A stretch of 10,713 nucleotides of DNA from an uncultured Megasphaera sp. (GTDB lineage Bacteria; Bacillota; Negativicutes; Veillonellales; Megasphaeraceae): contig URLP01000052.1 in assembly GCA_900548635.1 (NCBI GenBank), positions 1 through 10,713 of the forward strand. Direction: 5' to 3'. Of this stretch, positions 1-6,527 are shown one piece after another (the first letter of the stretch is position 1; each line of letters begins with the position of its first letter). The notes under the pieces are model-generated. The model saw only the letters and a list, made by a program, of their open reading frames with translations. It searched no databases and was not told the DNA's origin. The position numbers were made by a program, and so were the translations under genes.

Positions 1-240
1 GGGCACGGCTGTGACCAGAGCCAGGAAAAGGCCCCCGAACATGCGGTACAGGCTGGCGGCGATGTGCGGCCAGAGTACGCCCTGACTGATCAGCTGCCAC
101 CAGGTCTGGCAGACGCGGTACGGTGCCGGCAGGAGGGGTTTGTTCAAGGCCATGCTGGCAATCTGCCAGAGCGCACCGATGAGGAAGCAGGCCAGGATGA
201 GGTGCGGCAAATCGGTAGGATTCTTAGTTTTGACGGACAT
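1..240 (-). CDS. ABC transporter permease, NitT/TauT type (partial, N-terminal 80 residues)
   Basis: This is the start of an inner-membrane permease; the rest lies beyond the window edge. I translated it by hand from the reverse strand. It begins MSVKTKNPTDLPHLIL, has a hydrophobic segment at about residues 12-32 and reads on in frame to position 1 without a stop. The stretch PLLPAPYRVCQTWWQLI at about 35-51, followed by a gap and the segment HIAASLYRMFGGLFLAL at 59-75, resembles the start of SsuC/TauC-type permeases, where a 'LPSP..V...' motif precedes 'L..HI..SL.R...G'. The ATG is preceded by AGGAGGT about 10 bases upstream, inside the end of the ATPase gene, and the two genes overlap by 17 bases, so they are translationally coupled. 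The conserved EAA loop that contacts the ATPase is not in view. Family assignment is fairly sure from operon context; the substrate is unknown. Confidence 0.8.
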   Translation of the reverse strand, partial: MSVKTKNPTDLPHLILACFLIGALWQIASMALNKPLLPAPYRVCQTWWQLISQGVLWPHIAASLYRMFGGLFLALVTAVP

Positions 241-925
241 CTTCGATGACACCTCCTGTTCGGGCGAAGACGAGGGTCTTTTCACCTAATGATGCCGCTT
301 CTTCGCGGCTGTGCGTGACGATGATCGTCGCCGTTTTGCTTTCGCGGATGAATTCTTTAAAGAGTTCCTGGCACTGGCGGCGCATGGCCGGATCGAGGGC
401 CGAGAAGGGCTCGTCCATGAGCAGGAGCTTCGGCTTCATGACCATAGCCCGACCCAGGGCCGTCCGCTGTTTCTGGCCGCCCGATAGTTCGCCGGGATAA
501 TGGTGGCGTACTTGTTCCAGGCCCAGCTGTGTGAGCAGTGCTGTGATTTCACTTTCTGCCAGGTGCTGATGGTGCAGTCTGGCCGGCAGGAGAATATTTT
601 CTTCCACTGTTTTCCAGGGAAAAAGACCGTAATCCTGGAAGACGATCGCCAGGTCCGGCCTTGGTCCTGTCATTTCCCGGCCGTCGAAATAGACCGTTCC
701 TTCTGTCGGTGCCTGCAGGCCGGCAATGATCCGCAGGAGTGACGATTTGCCGCAGCCTGACGGTCCGACGACGGTAAGGTGCCGGCCGGCGGGTAGGATG
801 AAATTGATGTGTTCCAGGACGCGTATTTTTTCTGCTCTGTCTGTGTAGACGAGGCCCAGATCATCGACAGCGAGCAGGGCGTCCTGTCTTTTTTCCTTAC
901 TGGACATGGGCGACCATTTCTTCAT
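224..925 (-). CDS. ABC transporter ATP-binding protein, NitT/TauT (SsuB/TauB-like) family
   Basis: This is the cytoplasmic ATPase that powers the importer encoded on either side. All nucleotide-binding motifs are present: Walker A GPSGCGKS (54-61), Q-loop at Q97 in VFQDYGLFPW, signature LSGGQKQR (147-154), Walker B LLLMDEP (167-173), D-loop SALD (175-178) and switch histidine H205. At 233 residues it is a complete single-domain subunit. The phrase QDYGLFPW, with tryptophan after the Q-loop, is typical of nitrate/sulfonate/taurine importers. The start is uncertain. The ATG used here overlaps the upstream lipoprotein gene by 29 bases and has only a weak AAGG upstream; the internal ATG at 905-907 (protein starting MSSKEKR) would give an 11-base overlap. 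The gene lies between the binding protein and the permease in one operon. The substrate cannot be read from this subunit. Confidence 0.93.
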   Translation of the reverse strand: MKKWSPMSSKEKRQDALLAVDDLGLVYTDRAEKIRVLEHINFILPAGRHLTVVGPSGCGKSSLLRIIAGLQAPTEGTVYFDGREMTGPRPDLAIVFQDYGLFPWKTVEENILLPARLHHQHLAESEITALLTQLGLEQVRHHYPGELSGGQKQRTALGRAMVMKPKLLLMDEPFSALDPAMRRQCQELFKEFIRESKTATIIVTHSREEAASLGEKTLVFARTGGVIEDVRQN

Positions 926-1859
926 AACTGTAGGCCTTGGGCAGGAGACCTTTGCTGACCATCCAGTTCATGATACGGCTCACTTCTTCTTCCGTCGGCA
1001 GGGCACCGGCCGTATAAGAAGGCGTGCGGTACGATGCAGCGACGGCGGCCGGGATATTGGCTTTCTTCATGGCCAGGTCGCGGTAGGCATCGGGCTGACT
1101 GTCCAGCTTCTGGATGGCTTCGTTGTAGGCGGCCAGGAAATGGACGGCATCGTCATGGTGTTTGCTGATCATATCTTCTGTGAGGACGACGACGGACTGG
1201 GAGTAGTTTTTCTGCAGTTTCGTATCGTCGATGACCACATGGGCGCCCTGTTGGACGGCATAGGCGGCTAAGGGATCGGGCAGGATAGCGGCCTGGATGT
1301 CTTTGCCGGAAAGGACGGCATCTGTACGCAGGGCCAGGTTCGGCATCTGGACGGTGTGGACGGCTTCCTTCGGGATGCCCAGTTCTGCTTCATATTGATT
1401 CATGAGGTAGTCCATCATCGTGTTTTCCGAAATGGCAACGGACGCACTGGCGAGCTGCTGGGGCGTCGTGATATTGCTGTTTGGCGAGGAAACGACGAGG
1501 AAGCGCCCTTCCTGCGGGACCGCACCGAGAGCCATGGCCACGACGCGCAGGTCCGTACCGGATTTCTTGAGGAGTGCCGTGACGATCATATCGGTCATCA
1601 TGCCGTCGAGCTCGCCTGCTTCCATGGCTTTCTGCTGATCTGCAGCGGAACTGAATTCGACGACCTGGACGTCGACGCCGTTCTTTTCAAAGAGTTTTTC
1701 TTCTTCTGCCGTATAGAGGGGCAGGCTGTCGTCGATGCGCAGGACGCCGATTTTGTAGGTTTTCTTCTGGCTGTTCTGACTTTCTCCCTGGCAGGCAGTC
1801 AGGACCAGGGCGGAACAGGCCAGGAGGGCGGCTAAGAAGAAGCGAAGGAATTTGTTCAT
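897..1859 (-). CDS. ABC transporter substrate-binding lipoprotein, NMT1/TauA-like
   Basis: This is the extracytoplasmic solute-binding subunit of the importer. The N-terminus has a lipoprotein signal: positively charged MNKFLR, a hydrophobic core, then lipobox LTAC (20-23), so Cys23 should be lipidated after cleavage. The mature part begins near residue 34 with YKIGVLRIDDSLPLYTAEEE and continues with a pattern of the NMT1/THI5-like and SsuA/TauA families: strand, 'LPLY.A...-LFEKNGVDV' and 'GELDGMMTDMI' (82-92). IAILPDP-like residues (QAAILPDPLAAYA, 189-201) mark the second lobe. The length of 320 residues is usual for the family. AGAGG lies about 9 bases before the ATG. It is the first gene of the operon and is read from the promoter at 1927-1955. 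Candidate ligands include sulfonates, thiamine or pyrimidine precursors and other small anions; the sequence does not decide between them. Confidence 0.9.
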   Translation of the reverse strand: MNKFLRFFLAALLACSALVLTACQGESQNSQKKTYKIGVLRIDDSLPLYTAEEEKLFEKNGVDVQVVEFSSAADQQKAMEAGELDGMMTDMIVTALLKKSGTDLRVVAMALGAVPQEGRFLVVSSPNSNITTPQQLASASVAISENTMMDYLMNQYEAELGIPKEAVHTVQMPNLALRTDAVLSGKDIQAAILPDPLAAYAVQQGAHVVIDDTKLQKNYSQSVVVLTEDMISKHHDDAVHFLAAYNEAIQKLDSQPDAYRDLAMKKANIPAAVAASYRTPSYTAGALPTEEEVSRIMNWMVSKGLLPKAYSYEEMVAHVQ

Positions 1860-1926
1860 GGGAAAGACCTCTTTTCTAAAAAAATAAAATGTATAAAAGT
1901 GACACGAAAAATGCTGTACAACCTCT

Positions 1927-1955
1927 ATTATAGGTAAGTTATGCGATTATTTCAA
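1927..1955 (-). promoter_or_regulatory. Sigma-A-type promoter for the ABC importer operon
   Basis: Read on the minus strand, a -35 box TTGAAA (1950-1955) and a perfect -10 box TATAAT (1927-1932) are separated by exactly 17 bases. Transcription would start near 1920, giving a leader of about 60 nt before the lipoprotein start codon. No riboswitch-like fold is obvious in that short leader. Confidence 0.75.
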
Positions 1956-2006
1956 TATTTTTATGCTTTTTCAGAAAGCATTAAGGAAAATGACCGCTTT
2001 TTGTTT

Positions 2007-2021
2007 TGTATTTTGAATACA
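2007..2021. promoter_or_regulatory. Palindrome TGTATT-TTG-AATACA, candidate operator
   Basis: This perfect inverted repeat has 6-base arms around a 3-base centre. It lies between the divergent promoters of the ABC operon and the aminotransferase, about 25 bases upstream of the proposed -35 box of the aminotransferase promoter. It could be a regulator site for either gene. No regulator gene is nearby and I do not recognise the motif. Confidence 0.3.
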
Positions 2022-2045
2022 TAAACGATATATGTTGCTGATTTA

Positions 2046-2074
2046 TTGTTTTTTGACTTTGAATGTGATATAAA
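2046..2074 (+). promoter_or_regulatory. Candidate promoter for the aminotransferase-proC operon
   Basis: TTGTTT (2046-2051) and TATAAA (2069-2074) are 17 bases apart, and TGA directly before the -10 gives an extended -10. The predicted start near 2081 leaves a short leader of about 28 nt before the ATG at 2109. An alternative -35, TTGACT at 2053-2058, lacks a good -10 at the right distance. Confidence 0.5.
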
Positions 2075-2108
2075 TGAATATGTACATAAGAAAGGGGAGT
2101 TGATTCAT

Positions 2109-3362
2109 ATGATAAAAAGTGTTGCTGCACCGCAGGCAAAGGGTAAGAGTGCTGAAGATAAAATTTTCGGGGCCAACAACCGCGCCGTTGCTTTGAGTGA
2201 AAAATTAGGGGCTGACAAGGTCATTAACGGGACTGTCGGTTCCATGCTCGATGAAAACGGCGACCTCATCATGCTCGACGTCGTTCAGAAAGCCTACAAG
2301 GCCCTGACGCCGAAGGAAATCGTTTCCTATGCACCGATCCAGGGCTATCCGGATTATCTGGAAGCTGCCATCGACCAGTGCTTCGGCGAATCCCGTCCGG
2401 ACGGCTATATCCGTGCCTGTGCTACTTCCGGCGGTTCCGGTGTTTTGCACCACGTCATTCACAACTATTCCGAATGGGGCGATGAAGTCCTGACCAGCGA
2501 CTGGCATTGGGGTGCTTACGGTTCCATGTGCAACGACAACGGCCGCAAACTCCGCGAATTCGAACTGCTCACGCCGGACGGCCATTTCAACATGGAAAGT
2601 TTCAAGGAAAACGTCACGGACATGGTCGCCAAACAGTACAACACGGTTATCATCATGAACTCGCCGGCCAACAACCCGACGGGCTACGGCCTCTCCGATT
2701 CCGAATGGGACGAAGTCCTGGCCTTCCTCAAAGACGTCGTCAAAGGCAAAGACAAGAACATCATCTTCGTTTCCGACGTCGCTTATCTCGACTACAGCGG
2801 CGAAAAGCATGAATGCCGCAAATTCTTCAAGAAATTCGGCAACATGCCGGACAACGTCCTCATCGTCGTCGCCTATACCTGCAGTAAAGGCTTCACCATG
2901 TACGGCCAGCGCATGGGCGCCATGATCTGCGTCACGCCGAATAAATACATCGCCGATGAATTCGTCGCCATCAACCAGTACACCAGCCGTGCTACGTGGT
3001 CCAACTCCAACAGTGCTGCCATGAAGGTCATGGCCAACATCTGCAAGGATCCGGAAAAAGTCGCTCAGCTCGATGCAGAACGGGCAAAATACTTCCACCT
3101 CATCCAGGAACGTGCCGACCTCTTCATGAAAGAAGCCGACGAATGCGGCTTGAAATACCTGCCGTACATCTCGGGCTTCTTCATCACCATCCCCATGCAG
3201 GGTTCGCAGAAAGTCTGCGATGAACTGGAAAAAGAAAACATTTTCCTCGTTCCCCTTGGCAAAGGTATCCGTCTGGCCGTCTGCTCCGTCTCGAAGAAGA
3301 AAATCCACGGCCTGGCTGCCAAGATTAAAGCGACGCTGGAAGCTGTCGGTGCAAAACAGTAA
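2109..3362 (+). CDS. Class I/II PLP-dependent aminotransferase (aspartate/aromatic type)
   Basis: This is a cytoplasmic pyridoxal-phosphate enzyme that probably moves an amino group between an amino acid and a 2-oxo acid. Fold-type I landmarks are in order: glycine-rich TSGGSG at 106-111 for the phosphate, N189 in NSPANNPTG, D223 and Y226 in SDVAYLDY for the PLP ring, the Schiff-base lysine K260 in CSKGFTMYGQRMG with R268, and R388 in GIRLAVCS, matching the family's substrate-carboxylate arginine. The spacing around the lysine (SK.F..YG.R.G) resembles aspartate and aromatic aminotransferases. The full length is 417 residues. The start at ATG 2109 follows AAAGGGGAG with about 9 bases between; an in-frame ATG at 2046 would begin inside the promoter and gives an unlikely N-terminus. 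proC follows after 26 bases, so they are co-transcribed. Substrate specificity cannot be read here. Confidence 0.9.
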   Translation: MIKSVAAPQAKGKSAEDKIFGANNRAVALSEKLGADKVINGTVGSMLDENGDLIMLDVVQKAYKALTPKEIVSYAPIQGYPDYLEAAIDQCFGESRPDGYIRACATSGGSGVLHHVIHNYSEWGDEVLTSDWHWGAYGSMCNDNGRKLREFELLTPDGHFNMESFKENVTDMVAKQYNTVIIMNSPANNPTGYGLSDSEWDEVLAFLKDVVKGKDKNIIFVSDVAYLDYSGEKHECRKFFKKFGNMPDNVLIVVAYTCSKGFTMYGQRMGAMICVTPNKYIADEFVAINQYTSRATWSNSNSAAMKVMANICKDPEKVAQLDAERAKYFHLIQERADLFMKEADECGLKYLPYISGFFITIPMQGSQKVCDELEKENIFLVPLGKGIRLAVCSVSKKKIHGLAAKIKATLEAVGAKQ

Positions 3363-3388
3363 GCTCCTTTAGGAAAGGAAGTCTTTCG

Positions 3389-4189
3389 ATGTTCCAGACA
3401 ATCGGTATCTGTGGGACCGGCAATATGGGCCGGGCCATCGTCAAAGGCCTGGTCGCAGCGAACGCCATCCCGGCAGACCATATCTATCTTTATAATATCC
3501 ACCGCGCCAAGGCAGACGCCTTAGCGAAGGAAACAGGCGCTATCGTCGTCGATACGCCGCAGGAACTGGCTCAGCATTCCCAGGCCCTGATCATGGCCGT
3601 CAAGCCGAATATCATGGAAGCGGCCCTGGAAGAAGTCCGGACGGCACTGACGCCGGATACGGTCCTCGTTTCCATCGCTGCCGGTGTCTCCCTGGAAAAA
3701 CTCGCCTTCTATACGGGTCCGGAAACGAAAATCGTCCGTGTCATGCCCAATACGCCGGCCATGGTCGGTGAAGGCATGGCTTCCATTTCGCCGAATCACA
3801 ACGTCACGCAGGCAGAAACGGACGATACCGTCGCCGTCTTTTCCAGCTTCGGCAAAGCCGCCGTCACTGACGAAAAGCTCATCGATGCCGTCTGCGGTCT
3901 GAGCGGCAGCGGCCCGGCTTACGTCTATATGTTCATTGAAGCCCTCGCTGATGGCGCCGTCCGCGAAGGCATGCCGCGCCAGATGGCCTATACCTTTGCA
4001 GCCCAGACCGTCCTCGGCTCGGCCAAGATGGTCTTGGAAACGGGCCGTCATCCGGGCGAACTGAAAGATGACGTCTGCTCACCGGGCGGCACGACTATTA
4101 CCGCCGTGCAGGCCCTGGAAGAAAGCGGCTTCAGAGCCGCCGCCATGAAGGCCGTCATCGCCTCGGCAGAAAAGAATAAAAGCTTTTAA
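3389..4189 (+). CDS. proC: Pyrroline-5-carboxylate reductase
   Basis: This enzyme catalyses the last step of proline synthesis, NAD(P)H-dependent reduction of pyrroline-5-carboxylate, in the cytoplasm. The N-terminal Rossmann domain has GTGNMG at 9-14, then AVKPNIMEAAL (70-80) and the family marker RVMPNTPAMVGEGM (117-130). The all-alpha dimerisation domain carries CGLSGSGPAYVYMFIEALADGAV (from 169) and the signature DVCSPGGTTITAVQALE (228-244). The length of 266 residues is standard. AAAGGAAG precedes the ATG. It is the second gene of the aminotransferase operon and a strong terminator follows about 55 bases later. The pairing with an aminotransferase suggests an amino-acid biosynthesis unit, perhaps glutamate supply, but that is inference. 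Confidence 0.97.
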   Translation: MFQTIGICGTGNMGRAIVKGLVAANAIPADHIYLYNIHRAKADALAKETGAIVVDTPQELAQHSQALIMAVKPNIMEAALEEVRTALTPDTVLVSIAAGVSLEKLAFYTGPETKIVRVMPNTPAMVGEGMASISPNHNVTQAETDDTVAVFSSFGKAAVTDEKLIDAVCGLSGSGPAYVYMFIEALADGAVREGMPRQMAYTFAAQTVLGSAKMVLETGRHPGELKDDVCSPGGTTITAVQALEESGFRAAAMKAVIASAEKNKSF

Positions 4190-4242
4190 TGTGTGATTTT
4201 CGTCGTTTATTGCAACGAGAGCTTACGACTCACGATGAACGT

Positions 4243-4277
4243 AAAAAAGAGGTTGTCCATAGGACAGCCTCTTTTTT
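4243..4277 (+). terminator. Rho-independent terminator after proC
   Basis: A 16-bp stem (4243-4258 with 4262-4277, one G-U pair) surrounds a 3-base loop and ends in six T. The A-run on the left arm means it could also stop minus-strand transcripts. Confidence 0.9.
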
Positions 4278-4307
4278 CTTTCCTCGGCATAGCTATGCGA
4301 TTTATGT

Positions 4308-4326
4308 ATGTAATATTAAATTACAT
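4308..4326. promoter_or_regulatory. Inverted repeat ATGTAAT-N5-ATTACAT upstream of lctP
   Basis: This perfect 7-base inverted repeat has an ATTAA centre. Its TGTAA/TTACA half-sites equal those of the lctP and dehydrogenase promoter palindromes but lie 7 rather than 1 base apart. It is about 130 bases upstream of the lctP -35 box and could be an auxiliary site. The DNA is very AT-rich here, so chance is possible. Apart from this and the palindrome at 4402-4421, I see nothing else in 4278-4450. Confidence 0.25.
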
Positions 4327-4401
4327 AAAATCATTTATAAGTTAATAAAATATTATTTATGGCTTATAAACTCCACATTTTAGTGTAGTAATATGCAAAA
4401 T

Positions 4402-4421
4402 AGTAAACACTAGTGTGTACT
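4402..4421. promoter_or_regulatory. 20-bp near-perfect palindrome upstream of the lctP promoter
   Basis: AGTAAACACTAGTGTGTACT reads the same on both strands except for one mismatched pair, with ACACTAGTGT as a perfect 10-base core. It ends about 37 bases before the lctP -35 box, a usual place for an activator site. The dehydrogenase promoter has no copy, so any role would be specific to lctP. Confidence 0.35.
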
Positions 4422-4450
4422 ATATCGAAAATAAGCATATCATCATGTCT

Positions 4451-4487
4451 AAATGTAATTTACAAATATGCCATTGAGGTATATAAT
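4451..4487 (+). promoter_or_regulatory. lctP promoter with embedded TGTAATTTACA operator
   Basis: The -35 box TTTACA (4459-4464) and a perfect -10 box TATAAT (4482-4487) are 17 bases apart. The -35 box is the right half of the palindrome TGTAA-T-TTACA (4454-4464), so a protein bound there would block RNA polymerase. The 14 bases AAATGTAATTTACA (4451-4464) recur identically, with identical geometry, at the dehydrogenase promoter (6485-6521). Transcription should begin near 4494. Confidence 0.75.
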
Positions 4488-4493
4488 AACAAC

Positions 4494-4619
4494 ATAGAGC
4501 ATGTATCCGGATACTCTCAGTTGAGAAATGGTGTTGCCCATGGTTCGCTCATGGACAAGCCCGCAGCCTATTAAAGGCGCAAGACAAAAGTATATTTTTT
4601 TATGAAAGGGTGGTATGTA
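4494..4619 (+). other. Structured 5' leader of lctP (candidate cis-regulatory RNA)
   Basis: About 126 nt separate the predicted transcript start from the start codon. They contain four successive hairpin-capable elements: the palindrome GTATCCGGATAC (4503-4514), TCTCA-GT-TGAGA (4515-4526), a 9-bp stem with one mismatch and a GTTCGCT loop (4534-4558), and GCaGCC-TATTAAA-GGCGC with one bulged A (4563-4580). A T-run follows at 4595-4601, too far from the last hairpin to be a classical terminator. The leader shares TGCCC, TGG, GCAG and GCGYAAGAC blocks, in that order, with the dehydrogenase leader. It matches no riboswitch class that I recognise. Confidence 0.35.
4605..4613 (+). promoter_or_regulatory. 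Ribosome binding site of lctP
   Basis: AAAGGGTGG lies 6 bases before the ATG at 4620. This decides the start: the in-frame ATG at 4602 lies before the site and has only a T-run in front of it. Confidence 0.7.
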
Positions 4620-6170
4620 ATGGTTATATTGGCCTTGCTCCCAATCCTATTCTTAATCGTAGCATTGGGGTTCTTGAAGATGGCCGGTTGGAAAGCGTGC
4701 CCAATCGCAGCTATCATCTCATTCATCGTTGCTGTAGCATGCTATAATATGCCAGTGCCTATCGCAATTTCGGCAGCCCTCGAAGGTGTAGCCCTCGCCT
4801 GCTGGCCGATCTTGCTGGTTATCATCATGGCCCTGTTCGCTTACAAGATGACTGTAGCGACAGGTGGTTTGGACACTATCAAACAGATGCTGACCACAGT
4901 CAGCGAAGATAAACGTGTATTGTTCCTGCTCATCGCTTGGGGCTTCGGGACATTCATGGAAGGTATGGCAGGTTTTGGTACTGCTGTTGCTATCCCGGCT
5001 GCTATGCTGGTTGCTCTCGGTTATCCTCCGATTAAGACCATCGTCGGCTGCCTGATTGCAAACGCTGTCGCTCCGTCCTTCGGGTCCATCGGTATCCCGA
5101 CGACGACGATGGCTGCTGTCACCGGTTTGGATCCGGTCCTTCTGGCTACGAAAGTTTCTATCGTATCCTTTATTCCTGACCTCATCGCTCCGTTCCTGAT
5201 CGTTATCTGCATCGGCGGCGGCCTGAAAGCCATCAAAGGCGTCGGCATCGTAACCCTGCTCTCCGGCCTTGCATTGGCTATTCCTGAACTGTTCATTTCT
5301 ATGACTGTCGGTGCTGAACTGCCGGTCATGGTTTCGTCCATCATCATCATGGCAGTCATCGTTCTCTACTCGAAAGCTTCCAAGACGACAAGCAATCCTG
5401 AATATCAGATACACTTCGAAGATGGTGCTGAAAAGAAGAACGTTTCCTTCGGCGAAGGCGTCAAAGCTTCGATGATCTTCATCCTTATCTTCGTACTCCT
5501 CGTCGGTACATCGAAACTGTTCCCGTTCATCAACGGTCCGCTGGCTTCGATTAAAACAACGGTTCCTATCTACATGGGTGCCGGTGCTAAACCGTATACC
5601 TTCACGTGGATTGCCGTTCCTGGCGTCATGATTTTCATCGCCACGATCCTCGGTGCTCTCTATCAGGGCGCTTCGGGCAGCAAGATTGCTCAGGTCTTCA
5701 AAGATAACTTCGTCGGCCTGCGCTACACATACCTGACCATCATCACGGTCGTCATCGTCGCTAAGATCATGACCTACTCCGGCATGACGAAAGAAATCGC
5801 TGATGCTCTCGTATTCGCAACCGGCAATGCTTATCCGATCATTGCTCCGTTCGTCGGCGGCTTGGGTGCCTTCATCACCGGGTCCTGCACGAACGCCAAC
5901 GTCCTCTTTGCTCCGCTGCAGGTTTCCGTTGCTCAGAGCTTGGGCATGAGCCAGCCGTGGCTCGCAGGTGCCAGCTCCCTCGGCGGTTGTATCGGCAAGA
6001 TGCTTTCGCCGCAGAGTATCGCTCTTGGCGTCGGCGCTGTCGGTGCTGTTGTTGACGGCAAGGAAGGCGAAATCATGCGCGGTACTTTTGGTTACTGCCT
6101 GTTCATGCTCATCATCGCAGGTATCATTACCATCATCGCTCCGAGCATCGTTCCTTTCCTGGTAAACTGA
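4620..6170 (+). CDS. lctP: L-lactate permease (LctP/LldP family)
   Basis: This polytopic membrane carrier takes up lactate, and probably glycolate, with protons. The 516-residue protein is hydrophobic almost throughout, with a dozen or more membrane segments starting at residue 1. Two conserved half-repeat regions of the family are clear: WGFGTFMEGMAGFGTAVAIP (107-126), continuing into IANAVAPSFGSIGIPTTTMAAVTG (146-169), and GGLGAFITGSCTNANVLFAP (413-432), followed by SSLGGCIGKMLSPQSIALG (452-470). A soluble loop lies around 252-280. It is slightly shorter than E. coli LldP. It has its own promoter and terminator, so it is transcribed alone, but it shares an operator with the dehydrogenase downstream. 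Codons favour GCT and GTT more than the neighbouring proC, in line with high expression. Both lactate enantiomers may be carried; the name follows the family. Confidence 0.95.
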   Translation: MVILALLPILFLIVALGFLKMAGWKACPIAAIISFIVAVACYNMPVPIAISAALEGVALACWPILLVIIMALFAYKMTVATGGLDTIKQMLTTVSEDKRVLFLLIAWGFGTFMEGMAGFGTAVAIPAAMLVALGYPPIKTIVGCLIANAVAPSFGSIGIPTTTMAAVTGLDPVLLATKVSIVSFIPDLIAPFLIVICIGGGLKAIKGVGIVTLLSGLALAIPELFISMTVGAELPVMVSSIIIMAVIVLYSKASKTTSNPEYQIHFEDGAEKKNVSFGEGVKASMIFILIFVLLVGTSKLFPFINGPLASIKTTVPIYMGAGAKPYTFTWIAVPGVMIFIATILGALYQGASGSKIAQVFKDNFVGLRYTYLTIITVVIVAKIMTYSGMTKEIADALVFATGNAYPIIAPFVGGLGAFITGSCTNANVLFAPLQVSVAQSLGMSQPWLAGASSLGGCIGKMLSPQSIALGVGAVGAVVDGKEGEIMRGTFGYCLFMLIIAGIITIIAPSIVPFLVN

Positions 6171-6218
6171 GTATAAGTAAGTGTATACAGTAAAAACTGC
6201 ATATAACAGGTAAGAATT

Positions 6219-6255
6219 AAAAGGTATGCTGCATCCCGATGCAGCATACCTTTTT
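6219..6255 (+). terminator. Rho-independent terminator after lctP
   Basis: A stem of about 17 bp (6219-6235 with 6238-6254) has its GGTATGCTGCATC arm repeated in inverse and runs directly into TTTTT. The loop is very tight, so the innermost pairs probably open. It separates lctP from the dehydrogenase unit. Confidence 0.9.
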
Positions 6256-6270
6256 CTATTTGAAACAATG

Positions 6271-6395
6271 TGATATAATTGCTTATGAAATGTTCTCTAT
6301 ACGAAACATTTCCTTACGGGAATAATATATTATTACTTAAAAGCATGATAAAGAAAGAGGAAAGTCGGAAAAAATAGCTTATTTCCGGCATTTTT
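6271..6395 (+). ncRNA. Candidate small RNA between lctP and the dehydrogenase gene
   Basis: An extended -10, TGATATAAT (6271-6279), without a good -35, could start a transcript near 6286. A terminator-like hairpin follows: GTCGGAAA (6364-6371) pairs with TTTCCGGC (6382-6389) and ATTTTT comes directly after. Between them are the inverted repeat GAAATGTT-N10-AACATTTC (6287-6312), right at the predicted 5' end, and the perfect palindrome AATAATATATTATT (6321-6334). No plausible reading frame lies inside. This is speculative. The remaining stretch, 6396-6484, shows only the short palindrome CTTATGATAAG (6423-6433). Confidence 0.22.
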
Positions 6396-6484
6396 CAGGA
6401 TTTTATGAAAAAAACGGCTCTCCTTATGATAAGTCTGCATAATACATGATGAATCAATCGAAAAGTGATATATGTAAAATGTGG

Positions 6485-6521
6485 AAATGTAATTTACATG
6501 TATGAGGAAGTAGAGTATAAT
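6485..6521 (+). promoter_or_regulatory. D-lactate dehydrogenase promoter with embedded TGTAATTTACA operator
   Basis: The -35 box TTTACA (6493-6498) and the -10 box TATAAT (6516-6521) are 17 bases apart. The palindrome ATGTAATTTACAT (6487-6499) covers the -35 box. Sequence and spacing copy the lctP promoter exactly over the operator. Transcription should begin near 6528. Confidence 0.75.
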
Positions 6522-6527
6522 AATACC

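Noticed and set aside
2046..2108. N-terminal extension of the aminotransferase to the ATG at 2046
   Set aside because: It would start inside the promoter boxes and has no ribosome binding site, while ATG 2109 follows AAAGGGGAG at a good distance.
2205..3308. Long open frame of 367 codons on the minus strand across the aminotransferase gene
   Set aside because: It is an antisense shadow caused by the strong GC third-position bias of the real gene. Its translation is rich in Val, Asp, Phe and His without domain motifs, and it has no ribosome binding site.
4189..4383. Small open frame of 64 codons after proC
   Set aside because: It reads straight through the proC terminator into AT-rich DNA, has no ribosome binding site and has low-complexity composition.
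4563..4601. Attenuator terminator in the lctP leader
   Set aside because: The hairpin ends at 4580 and the T-run begins about 14 bases later, too far for intrinsic termination in its simple form.
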